Part shown: positions 1-7,206 of the stretch, piece after piece | Position numbering within the stretch: position 1 is the stretch's first letter | Layout of the letters: each line of letters starts with the position of its first letter | NCBI GenBank assembly: GCA_047921075.1 | Contig: JBLRWS010000036.1 | Coordinates: 1-26,507, forward strand | DNA: 26,507 nt | DNA from: JBLRWS01 sp047921075 | Lineage (GTDB): Bacteria > Bacteroidota > Rhodothermia > Balneolales > Balneolaceae | Direction: 5' to 3' | Translations under genes and position numbers: made by a program | Notes under the pieces: model-generated | What the model was told of the DNA's origin: nothing | Database searches by the model: none | Seen by the model: only the letters and a program-made list of their open reading frames with translations

Positions 1-16
1 AATTCATTATTTGAAA

Positions 17-32
17 TCACATTTACAGTGAT
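17..32. repeat. Dyad repeat copy 1 (TCAC-N7-GTGA)
   Basis: The 16-mer TCACATTTACAGTGAT contains an inverted repeat, TCAC and GTGA separated by seven bases; with flanking bases the arms become AATCAC and GTGATT (15-33). A second copy differing at two positions lies at 254-269. It could be an operator pair, a hairpin or coincidence. No adjacent regulator supports a specific choice. Confidence 0.3.
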
Positions 33-68
33 TCTTAGGATACTTTTGAACGGTCTCCGATTCAAAAG

Positions 69-106
69 CCGTCGGGACAGGCGGCAGTACCCAAACCGCC
101 GGACGG
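69..106. other. Imperfect G/C-rich hairpin
   Basis: CCGTC (69-73) can pair with GACGG (102-106), and GGCGG (80-84) with CCGCC (96-100), leaving a 6-base bulge on one side, 1 base on the other and an 11-base loop. On the minus strand it lies downstream of the DUF5686 gene and is followed by CTTTTG, a poor T-run. A degenerate terminator is possible but not convincing. Confidence 0.25.
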
Positions 107-253
107 TTGATTGTTCATCAGCCTGAAATAGTTTTTTATTGATCTACTCAACAACCCACAGTAAACAGAACAGAGCCTTAAAAATTGAGGATGGAGCTGG
201 AGGATGATCGCCTCTATTTCTGACTGTAACTGTCTGGAATGAATCCGAATCAG

Positions 254-269
254 TCACATTTGGAGTGAT
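254..269. repeat. Dyad repeat copy 2 (TCAC-N7-GTGA)
   Basis: TCACATTTGGAGTGAT matches the copy at 17-32 in 14 of 16 bases and keeps the same TCAC-N7-GTGA symmetry. It lies 25 bases past the stop codon of the minus-strand DUF5686 gene. Function unknown. Confidence 0.3.
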
Positions 270-294
270 CGAGTGCGTACGTCAAGAAGATCGG

Positions 295-2646
295 TCAGAA
301 AAAACGGGTCGCACTAAAACCGATAAATGTCGATGGCTCGTCAAGGCGGAACGCCACATCAAGGCGAATAATGGTAAATATTCCGTTTATACTGAACCCA
401 GCCTCCGAATGAATTCCGTCACTTCCGCGTATCCGCAGATCCTCTCGTTGCACGGCATCGGTTTCTCCGGCACCAGCAAACAGGATGATACCCCACTCCC
501 GCTCGGCCAACGCCTGTAAACCAAGCAGTTCGAACGGAACCGAACGGAAATTATGCTCAGCCGTTGCTGCCCACATCGAGCGGCCCACATACGGCACATT
601 GGTGCGCGTTTTAAGTGTCCCAAACGGAGAAAACAGACTCTTGGACCCATCTACCGCAAACAGGCGTTGCACCGGCTGATCACCCAGACCCAAGGCGCCG
701 CTAAACCGTACATCCAGCGTATTGGCAAAGAAGCGCCGCTTGAAAAAGGTTTGCCAGTTCCAGCTCGCATCCAGCCGCAGTGTGGTATAATCAAAATCAC
801 TTCCAAAAGCGTCGGACGATGTTTCTACCGCCAACCGCGCCTGCCGGTTGCCCGACACGCCATAATTTTCGGGTTGTACATTGTAGCGTAAATCGACAGA
901 GAATGCGTGCAGGGTGCCGTCATCAATCAACGGATTGTCCCGCCGCTGCGGGTGCCAGCCAAACAGGCTGTAGTTCCAGGCGGAATTTTCAGCAAAGGAG
1001 GAGTGGTGCTCTCTCGAAAAGAGTACAGACACGGAGGTTCGTGGCAAAATACGGCGAATATCCAGCCCGGCGGCCATCCGCTCGCGCCGGTAATAATCAA
1101 AATAGTCCCGCCCGCCCAGAACCGCATTTACGCTATTCATGATCGGTGTGTAAAATGCGGAGGTATAGGTGGAGGTGGTTGCGTTGGCATACCGTCCCAA
1201 AAGATGCAGTGAGGACCGCCGGCCAAACGTGAACAACCGGGTTGATGAGGAGAGAGTCAGGTCGGTATCATCTGTGCGAAAATTGTACAAAAACTGCCCA
1301 TTAAATCGCGTTTGCAGCGGCCGGATGACCTGCTCGTACGTTGCCCCTGCCTTGAAGCCATCAACGCGATTAAAGCCCACGCTCGGGCTTATGGCGTTCA
1401 ACACAGGAGTACTGCGCCCCGGACGGGTATCTCCATCGTTATCATCCAAAAAACGCGCCAGAAATCCTTCCGGGCGAAACGCCTCTTCCAGTGTTTGCGT
1501 GCTGTCTATCCGGGTGTAGGCAATCTCTTCATCCTGCGTGAGCGGAATGCGTTCTACCTGCCGCAGTTCAAAGCGCTCATCAAGATCATCCACACGGTGC
1601 AACAACCGATCTTCCTGATAAAGTGAATCCGGCAGGGTGGTGTTTACCTCATAATCGGCCACCTGCGAGGTTTGGCTGAACAGAAAGTCGGGAAAGCGAA
1701 GGCCCGGCATTCCAACACGAACGGTTCCCTCAATACGCATATCTACCGGCAGCCAGTACAGTCCGTCAAAATTGCGAAACTGCTGTTGATAGGTCAGGTT
1801 AAACTCCTGCACCGGAGCCGGAAAACGAACCACCCGGTTGGGTTTCAGATCCACCTCCAGCAACGCATAGTCACCTCCCAAGACCCACACCGAACCCTCA
1901 AACAGCGGCTGCAGGTTCCGATTTGGCTCCACAGCAATATGATATACCGGACGGCCATCCATCTGTGTGGTATCGAGAAGTTTAAAATCGTAGAAGCGAA
2001 GCGCATCGGGATGCGTTACCCCAACCAGGTCGAAACCGGCAATGGGAATATCATCGTTGTAGAGGTTGGGAAAAAAGCTGACTCCGGCAAAATTCTCATC
2101 GGGTGCCACATTGGACGTCTGCTCTTTAAAAAGCTGCACTTCTCGAAAGCCGCGCTCTCTGTCCCAGTACGAGTGGGTACCGCTTTCGGTGATGGATACG
2201 ATGCCGCGATCGTTGCTAAGCACCTGGCGGGTATACGCCTCTGCGCGATAGTTTTCGAGATCGGCACGCCATATTTTTTTGCGCTCAATCACCCGTTCCA
2301 TAATAGAGAGGCCGGGGTCGCGATCGGTTACCACAATCTCACCCAGCTCAAATACCGCCGGCTCCATCTCGATCTGCAGCGGTTCGTCAGGCGCTGAGTC
2401 TATGGTAAGCGTTTTGGATTCGAACCCGATAAAGCGTATCTGCAGCGTTACAGGATAAGACGGAGGTGTAATGGTAAACTCCCCTTCCGCATTTGCAATG
2501 GTACCCCTGTTGGTGTCTACAATGATTATGGTAGCAGCCGGGAGGCGCTCTCCGGATTGTGCGTCTGTAACAATGCCCGTCAACGGCTGTGCATAGGTGA
2601 AGGCAGGAAGAAAGAGTACAAAGGCCGCAATTCGAAAAGCTGTCAT
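295..2646 (-). CDS. DUF5686 / carboxypeptidase-regulatory-like outer-membrane protein
   Basis: The product is 783 residues. Residues 1-19 form a signal peptide with a likely cut after TYAQ. Residues about 20-100 form a carboxypeptidase-D regulatory-like (CNA-B-type) beta-sandwich, seen as the sequence LTGIVTDAQSGERLPAATI and the later NAEGEF and IGFESKT elements. This fold is typical at the N terminus of Bacteroidota outer-membrane proteins. The rest resembles DUF5686: an intermediate region around FYDFKLLDTTQMDGRPVYHI, then a long series of alternating, aromatic-rich strands ending in RFF, as expected of an outer-membrane beta-barrel. There is no plug-type TonB receptor signature. The function of DUF5686 proteins is not established; envelope localisation is the safe statement. 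The gene follows the ABC ATPase on the same strand after 90 bases, so co-transcription is possible. The frame looks intact. Confidence 0.85.
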   Translation of the reverse strand: MTAFRIAAFVLFLPAFTYAQPLTGIVTDAQSGERLPAATIIIVDTNRGTIANAEGEFTITPPSYPVTLQIRFIGFESKTLTIDSAPDEPLQIEMEPAVFELGEIVVTDRDPGLSIMERVIERKKIWRADLENYRAEAYTRQVLSNDRGIVSITESGTHSYWDRERGFREVQLFKEQTSNVAPDENFAGVSFFPNLYNDDIPIAGFDLVGVTHPDALRFYDFKLLDTTQMDGRPVYHIAVEPNRNLQPLFEGSVWVLGGDYALLEVDLKPNRVVRFPAPVQEFNLTYQQQFRNFDGLYWLPVDMRIEGTVRVGMPGLRFPDFLFSQTSQVADYEVNTTLPDSLYQEDRLLHRVDDLDERFELRQVERIPLTQDEEIAYTRIDSTQTLEEAFRPEGFLARFLDDNDGDTRPGRSTPVLNAISPSVGFNRVDGFKAGATYEQVIRPLQTRFNGQFLYNFRTDDTDLTLSSSTRLFTFGRRSSLHLLGRYANATTSTYTSAFYTPIMNSVNAVLGGRDYFDYYRRERMAAGLDIRRILPRTSVSVLFSREHHSSFAENSAWNYSLFGWHPQRRDNPLIDDGTLHAFSVDLRYNVQPENYGVSGNRQARLAVETSSDAFGSDFDYTTLRLDASWNWQTFFKRRFFANTLDVRFSGALGLGDQPVQRLFAVDGSKSLFSPFGTLKTRTNVPYVGRSMWAATAEHNFRSVPFELLGLQALAEREWGIILFAGAGETDAVQREDLRIRGSDGIHSEAGFSINGIFTIIRLDVAFRLDEPSTFIGFSATRFF

Positions 2647-2736
2647 ACAGTCGTTTTTATGTGCCGTTTACGCACAAAAACGAGGCGGGTTACAACTTGC
2701 GTATAATCGAAGAGCAAGATGTTCAGGATTTGTCGT

Positions 2737-3780
2737 TTACTCCTCTTTCCGAAGTACCACAGCCGGTTCCAGAGGCCGTACGTACACCTCGTCGCTCGGC
2801 TCAAAAATCACGCGGTTATCCGTGTGCACCAGATAGCGGTCTTCCCCAAATTCAACATGATAGGTAATGTCGTGCCCTTTAAATTCACGGGCGGCAATGA
2901 CCCCGATCATCCCCTCTTTTCGTTCGCCGTTTGGCCTTTCAAGGGTTAAATGTTCCGGACGGATAGAGCAGGTTATATGGCCGTCAGAAACGCAATTGAG
3001 GTGAATTTTACCAAGATTTGTATCAATTACATCCGAATGATCGGCATGTGCTTCAATTAAATTCGTTCGGCCCAAAAACTGAGCTACAAACTTTGTTTTC
3101 GGTTGATAATAGACCTCTTCAGGCGTGCCAATCTGTTCGATGCGTCCATTGTTCATCACCCCGATTCGATCGGCAAAGCTGAGGGCCTCCTCCTGGTCAT
3201 GAGTCACCAAAATGGCACTCATTCGGGCTTTTTTGATAATGGACCGTACCTCTTTTCGGGTTACGGTACGGAGCATGGCATCGAGGTTCGAGAACGGCTC
3301 ATCCAGCAAAATAAGCTCCGGTTCCGGGGCAATGGCCCGCGCCAGCGCCACCCGCTGCTGCTGGCCGCCGGATAGCTCCGATGGATAGCGGCTTTTAAAA
3401 TCGCCCATTCCGGTACGGCAAAGCACCTCTTCAGCAAAAACAAATTGTTTGTGCCTGGGCAGCTCCTTCAGGCCAAACGCCACGTTCTCGAGAGCCGTCA
3501 TATGCGGAAACAGTGCATAATCCTGAAACACGAATCCGATGCCTCTCTTTTGAGGAAATTCGTGATGGTTTAACGAGGAGAGCAGGCGGCCGTTAAGTAT
3601 AATTTCGCCATTGTCCACCGTTTCAAAGCCCGATATCATCCGCAGCGTGGTGGTTTTTCCACAGCCGCTTGGCCCAAGCAGAGCTACAATCTCATCTTTA
3701 CCCACATGAAAGGAGACATCCTGAACCACAGGATTTCCCTTTTCGAATGATTTGTCAATATTGTTGACTTGTAAAAGCAT
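2737..3780 (-). CDS. ABC transporter ATPase, Fe3+/polyamine (FbpC/PotA-like) type
   Basis: This 347-residue protein is a complete ATP-binding subunit. The Walker A motif GPSGCGKT is at residues 36-43, the Q-loop glutamine in VFQDYALFPHMT at about 86, the signature LSGGQQQRVALARA from 136, Walker B LILLDEPFSNLD from 156, and the H-loop histidine in VTHDQEEA at 194. Residues about 240-347 form a TOBE-type regulatory domain, with the IRPEHL motif. This architecture belongs to the CUT1/MOI group that powers uptake of ferric iron, polyamines, sulfate or molybdate. FYE- and PotA/FbpC-type proteins cannot be told apart by eye. No permease or substrate-binding protein is encoded beside it, so it must pair with subunits encoded elsewhere or be a leftover. 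It starts the minus-strand unit with the DUF5686 gene and faces the SPOR lipoprotein gene across a 241-base divergent region. Confidence 0.9.
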   Translation of the reverse strand: MLLQVNNIDKSFEKGNPVVQDVSFHVGKDEIVALLGPSGCGKTTTLRMISGFETVDNGEIILNGRLLSSLNHHEFPQKRGIGFVFQDYALFPHMTALENVAFGLKELPRHKQFVFAEEVLCRTGMGDFKSRYPSELSGGQQQRVALARAIAPEPELILLDEPFSNLDAMLRTVTRKEVRSIIKKARMSAILVTHDQEEALSFADRIGVMNNGRIEQIGTPEEVYYQPKTKFVAQFLGRTNLIEAHADHSDVIDTNLGKIHLNCVSDGHITCSIRPEHLTLERPNGERKEGMIGVIAAREFKGHDITYHVEFGEDRYLVHTDNRVIFEPSDEVYVRPLEPAVVLRKEE

Positions 3781-3915
3781 GATCTAAGAAGCGGCTCTGC
3801 TTTGTCTGGATCTTATTTAAAATGAATCTACATAAAAATAAGCATTTTTCGTTCGCGTGGAAAATGTGTTTTCTTGCTTTAGAGCCAAAAGAAAGAATAA
3901 ATCATTGATATTTAG

Positions 3916-3923
3916 TACATTTG
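3916..3923 (+). promoter_or_regulatory. Possible Bacteroidota-type -7 box (TAnnTTTG)
   Basis: TACATTTG matches the TAnnTTTG -7 consensus exactly and sits 98 bases before the start of the SPOR lipoprotein, in the A+T-rich divergent region between it and the ABC ATPase. I do not find a TTTG or TTG at the expected 17-23 base spacing upstream, so the assignment is weak. Confidence 0.25.
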
Positions 3924-4021
3924 GCGTTATAAATGTTGTAAACAGATGCAACAGGGCTTTACCACTCCATTCATTACTTGGTTTCAGAACTCTAAATTTC
4001 TACACATTTAGCCATTCCATT

Positions 4022-4534
4022 ATGAAAACACCTATTCTATTTTTACTCACAGCCTGTCTGTCTATCGGGTTACTGCAAGCGTGCGGCGATTCAGGGCCGT
4101 CGCAAGAAGAGATTCAGCAGCGCTTGCAAGCCGAGCGCGACTCTCTTGAGCAGGTTTATGCACAACAACTTGAACAAGCCCGCCTCGACTCTATTGCTCA
4201 GGCACAGGCAGATAGTATCGCTGCCGAAGAAGAGCGACGCAGGGTTCAGTATTCCGAAACCGGCCCTTATTTAGTACAAGTTGCCGCATGGCGTTCGCCC
4301 GCTAAAGCACAACAGCAGGCCGATGCGTGGATGGAGCGAGGCTACGAGCGTGCTTTCGTTGTTGAGTATGGCACCCCTGAAACGGGCGATGTATGGTATA
4401 GAGTACGTATTGGGCGATTCGAAACACGCGATATGGCGGAGCGGGTACAGGACAATCTCCGGCAGGATCACGATGCACAATCGTGGATTTCGAGGGTAGG
4501 CCAGCCAATGCGGTCTGAGGAGCGGGGAGAATAG
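4022..4534 (+). CDS. SPOR-domain lipoprotein
   Basis: The likely start is the ATG at 4022, giving 170 residues; an upstream in-frame ATG at 3857 would add 55 residues that look non-coding and would bury the signal sequence. Residues 1-19 are a lipoprotein signal ending in LLQAC, so Cys is lipidated. Residues about 25-75 are a charged, Gln/Glu/Ala-rich coiled-coil-like linker. Residues about 78-155 form a SPOR domain: an initial YLVQVAAWRSPAKAQQQADA strand-helix, then YRVRIGRFETRDMAERVQDNL. SPOR domains bind peptidoglycan lacking stem peptides and often act at the division septum or in cell-wall remodelling. The gene stands alone on the plus strand, followed by a region with a strong terminator. 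It may act in the same compartment as the MltF-like enzyme 3 kb away, but that is inference. Confidence 0.85.
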   Translation: MKTPILFLLTACLSIGLLQACGDSGPSQEEIQQRLQAERDSLEQVYAQQLEQARLDSIAQAQADSIAAEEERRRVQYSETGPYLVQVAAWRSPAKAQQQADAWMERGYERAFVVEYGTPETGDVWYRVRIGRFETRDMAERVQDNLRQDHDAQSWISRVGQPMRSEERGE

Positions 4535-4590
4535 GGACTACGTTAAAACACCTACCCGTTATTACCTAAATTACTCTCTTATAATACCTT

Positions 4591-4619
4591 ACCCATTTTT
4601 GGGTGTGGAAATCGATTTC
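4591..4619. other. Two adjacent short dyads upstream of the STAS operon
   Basis: ACCCA (4591-4595) and TGGGT (4600-4604) form a 5-bp arm pair around TTTT. Four bases later GAAATCGATTTC (4608-4619) is a perfect 12-bp palindrome followed by a T-run. As RNA these hairpins are weak; as DNA the palindrome could be an operator. It lies 57 bases past the SPOR lipoprotein stop. Confidence 0.3.
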
Positions 4620-4673
4620 TTTTTTGCTACATTGAATTGCGCTCAAGTAGCGTCTCTCTTGATGAATAGTCAG

Positions 4674-4711
4674 GGCATCACACCGGATACGTGTGATGCC
4701 TTATTTTTTTT
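4674..4711 (+). terminator. Strong intrinsic terminator
   Basis: A perfect 10-bp stem is formed by GGCATCACAC (4674-4683) and GTGTGATGCC (4691-4700) around a 7-base loop, followed by TTATTTTTTTT (4701-4711). It reads in the plus direction. It lies 140 bases past the SPOR lipoprotein gene and 94 bases before the STAS gene. It may end the lipoprotein transcript, or act as a leader terminator or sRNA end if a promoter lies just upstream (TACATTG at 4628-4634 is a weak candidate). Confidence 0.85.
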
Positions 4712-4805
4712 GCCCATCTGAAACCGCAGTCTTCATTCTGCGTATTGCTTATTTCCAGTGTCGTGGCAGAACAATATATTCCCTGCACAAGCAAACCTAC
4801 ATTTT

Positions 4806-5165
4806 ATGCCCATGAAACAATTTCAGGTGCAACACCGAAGCAGCAACGAGATCGATATTCTGGAGCTCAGCGGGGAACTGGATGCACACACGGCTCCTGT
4901 TCTTGAAGACGCCATTAAAGAGCTCATCCACAAGGAGAAGTTGTTCATTATCGTCAATTTCAACGGCCTGGAGTATATTGCCAGCGCCGGCCTTGGTGTG
5001 TTTATGGCATATATCGAAGAAGTGAGGGCAAAAGGAGGAGACATCAAGCTCACCAATATGAATCACCGCGTCTTTAATGTATTCGATCTGCTCGGCTTTC
5101 CTGCTCTCTACGATATATACGCCGATGAAGCTGAGGCCACCAACCAGTATTTGAACCGGCCGTAA
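4806..5165 (+). CDS. STAS-domain anti-sigma-factor antagonist
   Basis: Starting at the ATG at 4806 gives 119 residues; ATG 4812 is equally possible, while the GTG at 4758 adds 16 residues unlike the family. The whole protein is one STAS domain of the SpoIIAA/RsbV type: an LELSGELDAHTAPVLEDAI start and the phosphorylation loop NGLEYIASAGLGVF, with the conserved Ser at residue 60. In partner-switching systems the unphosphorylated antagonist binds the RsbW-type kinase and frees its target; phosphorylation of this serine breaks the interaction. The next gene begins 2 bases after the stop, and the phosphatase gene after that overlaps its predecessor, so all three should be co-transcribed and translationally linked. 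The phosphorylation serine is present, so the switch looks functional. Confidence 0.92.
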   Translation: MPMKQFQVQHRSSNEIDILELSGELDAHTAPVLEDAIKELIHKEKLFIIVNFNGLEYIASAGLGVFMAYIEEVRAKGGDIKLTNMNHRVFNVFDLLGFPALYDIYADEAEATNQYLNRP

Positions 5166-5167
5166 AG

Positions 5168-5596
5168 GTGAACTCGAATCCAACATATCATTTGGCCTTT
5201 CAGGCCGCTACTAAAAACCTGCAAACCGTGCGGGATTTTGTAGCAAAGTATGCATTTGAACACGGCTACACTGAGAAGGCTGTACATGAAATTACTCTTG
5301 CGGTAGATGAGGCGGCTACCAATATTATCAAACACGCCTATAAGTTCGACTCATCCCGCAAAGTAGATCTCTCCCTCACATTCGAGCCGGAAAAAATTTG
5401 CATTATCTTATCTGATCAGGGACGTAATTTTACCCTTCAGGCCTTTAACAAGCCCGATATTGAGAAGCAGGTAAAATCGAAAAAGCGCGGTGGTATGGGG
5501 GTGTACATGATTCACTCGCTGATGGATCAGGTACGATATGCATCAGACGGCGATACCAATGAAATTATCATGTGTAAAAAACGCAGCCATTCATGA
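5168..5596 (+). CDS. RsbW-like anti-sigma factor / serine kinase (HATPase)
   Basis: The 142-residue product is a stand-alone GHKL ATPase of the HATPase_c_2 family. The N-box EITLAVDEAATNIIKHAY covers residues 41-58, the G1 motif DQGRNF begins at about 83, and the glycine-rich G2 loop KKRGGMGVYMI is at 105-115. Family members phosphorylate a STAS antagonist and sequester a sigma factor or another effector. The start is GTG at 5168, only 2 bases after the STAS stop; no better start lies near. The last four bases, ATGA (5593-5596), contain the start of the phosphatase gene, which indicates coupled translation. No sigma factor gene is present in this stretch, so the bound partner is unknown. Confidence 0.92.
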   Translation: MNSNPTYHLAFQAATKNLQTVRDFVAKYAFEHGYTEKAVHEITLAVDEAATNIIKHAYKFDSSRKVDLSLTFEPEKICIILSDQGRNFTLQAFNKPDIEKQVKSKKRGGMGVYMIHSLMDQVRYASDGDTNEIIMCKKRSHS

Positions 5597-7206
5597 GTAG
5601 ACCGGATCGGCAGGATGCTCACTCCCGGTTTGACCTGCGAACTGTGCTCGAATCGAGCCGGATTTTAATTGAGTCGCAAAACCGCGAATTTGTATTCGAC
5701 AAGCTGTTGTTGATGCTTATGGGAAAGCTGCTGGTGCCGAAGGCAGCCGTTCTGCTTTNNNNNNNNNNNNNNNNNNNNNNNNNNNNNNNNNNNNNNNNNN
5801 NNNNNNNNNNNNNNNNNNNNNNNNNNNNNNNNNNNNNNNNNNNNNNNNNNNNNNNNNNTCCCAAGGGCACCAATACTCCGTTTGAGGAACATGAGTTAGA
5901 ATTTGCTGAAAGTGTATGCACGATTACCGCCGCTTCAATTGCCAACACAACCATGGTAGCCGAGCTGAAACAGACCAACAGGCGGCTCGATCAGCGCCTG
6001 CACGAGCTAAATACATTGCTTGATGTAGCGAAAGAATTTAATCTACTTACCGATCGCCAGGCCATCGCCAACGCATTTAAGTTTACCCTGATGGGTCAGC
6101 TTTTTGTGCGCACGTTTCTGCTGGCTTACAAAGATGGCGAGCAGATGCACCTGCTGGCAAGCAGTAATCTGAACGAAAAACCTTCCGAATCGTTACTGCG
6201 CACCCTTTTTGAGTCGGCCAACGACCAAGGAGATCTTTCGGATGAGCTCCGGCAGAAAGTTCCCTTTTTACATGAAAATGGCATCACCGTGCTCAGCCGC
6301 GTGCTGTTGGATAGCGAACCGCGTGCGGTCATCGCGGTGGGCAAACGAGGCCATCAAAAACCGCTTACCCCTTCCGATCTTAAGTTTCTTGATTCGCTGG
6401 CTAACCTGGCCGTATTGTCCATCCAGAAAACCTTTTTCCTGGAGCAGCAAATAGAGCAGCAGCGGATGGAAGAAGAGCTCAATATTGCGGCATCCATTCA
6501 GCAGCGGTTACTGCCACACCCCATCCCAACCATAGCGGGTGCCGACTTGGCGGCCGGTTCGGTTTCGTCCCGACAGGTTGGGGGCGACTACTTTGATGTG
6601 GTTGAGCTTCCCGAAAACCGTCATCTGCTGGCTATCGGAGACGTAACCGGAAAAGGTGTTCCGGCATCCCTGCTGATGGCCAACCTGCAATCGATGCTTC
6701 ATACCATCGCCCCGCTGGATTTAAGCCTTGAAAAAGCGACCGGCCAGATCAACGACCAAATTTTTAAAAATACCCCATCTGATAAGTTCATCACTTTTTT
6801 TTGGGGCATTCTTGAACCATCAACGGGCACCTTCAAATATGTAAATGCGGGGCACAACCCTCCCCTGCTGCTGCAACATGGCCAAACCGACTTTAAGGAA
6901 CTTACGGAAGGCGGACTGCTGCTTGGCGCGATGCAGACCATGGCCCTGTACGAGTCGGCATCGTTGCAACTCCACGACGGAGACCTCCTTGTACTTTACA
7001 CCGACGGAGTGTCGGAAGCTTTTTCGCCGGGCGGAGACGAAGAGTACGGCGAAGAACGCCTCAAAGAGAAGATTACGGCGCTTCGCGATCGATCTGCTCA
7101 GGAGATTTTTGACGGTATTGTGGCCGATGTGAAAGAATTTACGGGCGGCAAATACAGCGATGACATTACCCTGATTGTTCTCAAAAACCCACCTGAAGAG
7201 GATTGA
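5593..7206 (+). CDS. GAF-domain PP2C/SpoIIE serine phosphatase, interrupted by assembly gap
   Basis: The gene encodes an RsbU/RsbP-like phosphatase that would dephosphorylate the STAS protein two genes upstream. Residues 1-55 begin a GAF sensor domain, cut by the 100-N gap, which resumes with PKGTNTPFEEHELEFAESV. A second GAF-like region follows (LNTLLDVAKEFNLLTD to LAVLSIQKTFFLEQQIE), then a short coiled coil and the SpoIIE phosphatase domain: EEELNIAASIQQRLLP, the metal-binding GGDYFD, GDVTGKGVPASLLMA, NAGHNPP, YTDGVSEAF and the final SDDITLIVLK. The acidic metal ligands expected for PP2C-type enzymes are present. The frame is the same on both sides of the gap, but the true gap is probably longer than drawn because the first GAF domain is too short. 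The 3' end overlaps the convergent transglycosylase gene by 26 bases. Confidence 0.9.
   Translation: MSRPDRQDAHSRFDLRTVLESSRILIESQNREFVFDKLLLMLMGKLLVPKAAVLLXXXXXXXXXXXXXXXXXXXXXXXXXXXXXXXXXXPKGTNTPFEEHELEFAESVCTITAASIANTTMVAELKQTNRRLDQRLHELNTLLDVAKEFNLLTDRQAIANAFKFTLMGQLFVRTFLLAYKDGEQMHLLASSNLNEKPSESLLRTLFESANDQGDLSDELRQKVPFLHENGITVLSRVLLDSEPRAVIAVGKRGHQKPLTPSDLKFLDSLANLAVLSIQKTFFLEQQIEQQRMEEELNIAASIQQRLLPHPIPTIAGADLAAGSVSSRQVGGDYFDVVELPENRHLLAIGDVTGKGVPASLLMANLQSMLHTIAPLDLSLEKATGQINDQIFKNTPSDKFITFFWGILEPSTGTFKYVNAGHNPPLLLQHGQTDFKELTEGGLLLGAMQTMALYESASLQLHDGDLLVLYTDGVSEAFSPGGDEEYGEERLKEKITALRDRSAQEIFDGIVADVKEFTGGKYSDDITLIVLKNPPEED
5759..5858. other. Assembly gap of 100 N
   Basis: Exactly 100 undetermined bases lie inside the first GAF domain of the SpoIIE-type phosphatase. 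A round 100 is a customary scaffold placeholder. The coding frame continues with the drawn length, but only about 34 residues would fit where a GAF domain of this kind usually has roughly 70-80, so the real distance is likely some 200 bases or more. Confidence 0.95.

Larger units (their letters stand above)
1..294. other. Gene-free left edge with dyad repeats
   Basis: I see no supportable gene here. Frame 1 is open from the window edge to a TGA at 124-126 (41 codons), but the translation is not recognisable and that length is not rare by chance. The stretch lies downstream of the minus-strand DUF5686 gene. It holds an imperfect hairpin at 69-106 and two similar 16-base dyads at 17-32 and 254-269, listed separately. 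No tRNA or rRNA is visible. Confidence 0.5.

Noticed and set aside
1..126. Open frame at the left edge as the end of an upstream gene
   Set aside because: Forty-one stop-free codons are expected fairly often by chance and the translation has no recognisable family.
1672..2397. 241-codon plus-strand frame
   Set aside because: It lies antisense inside the DUF5686 gene, whose minus-strand translation has a signal peptide and recognisable domain; the plus-strand product resembles nothing.
3857..4021. N-terminal extension of the SPOR lipoprotein
   Set aside because: It would bury the lipoprotein signal peptide and lies in A+T-rich promoter-like DNA.
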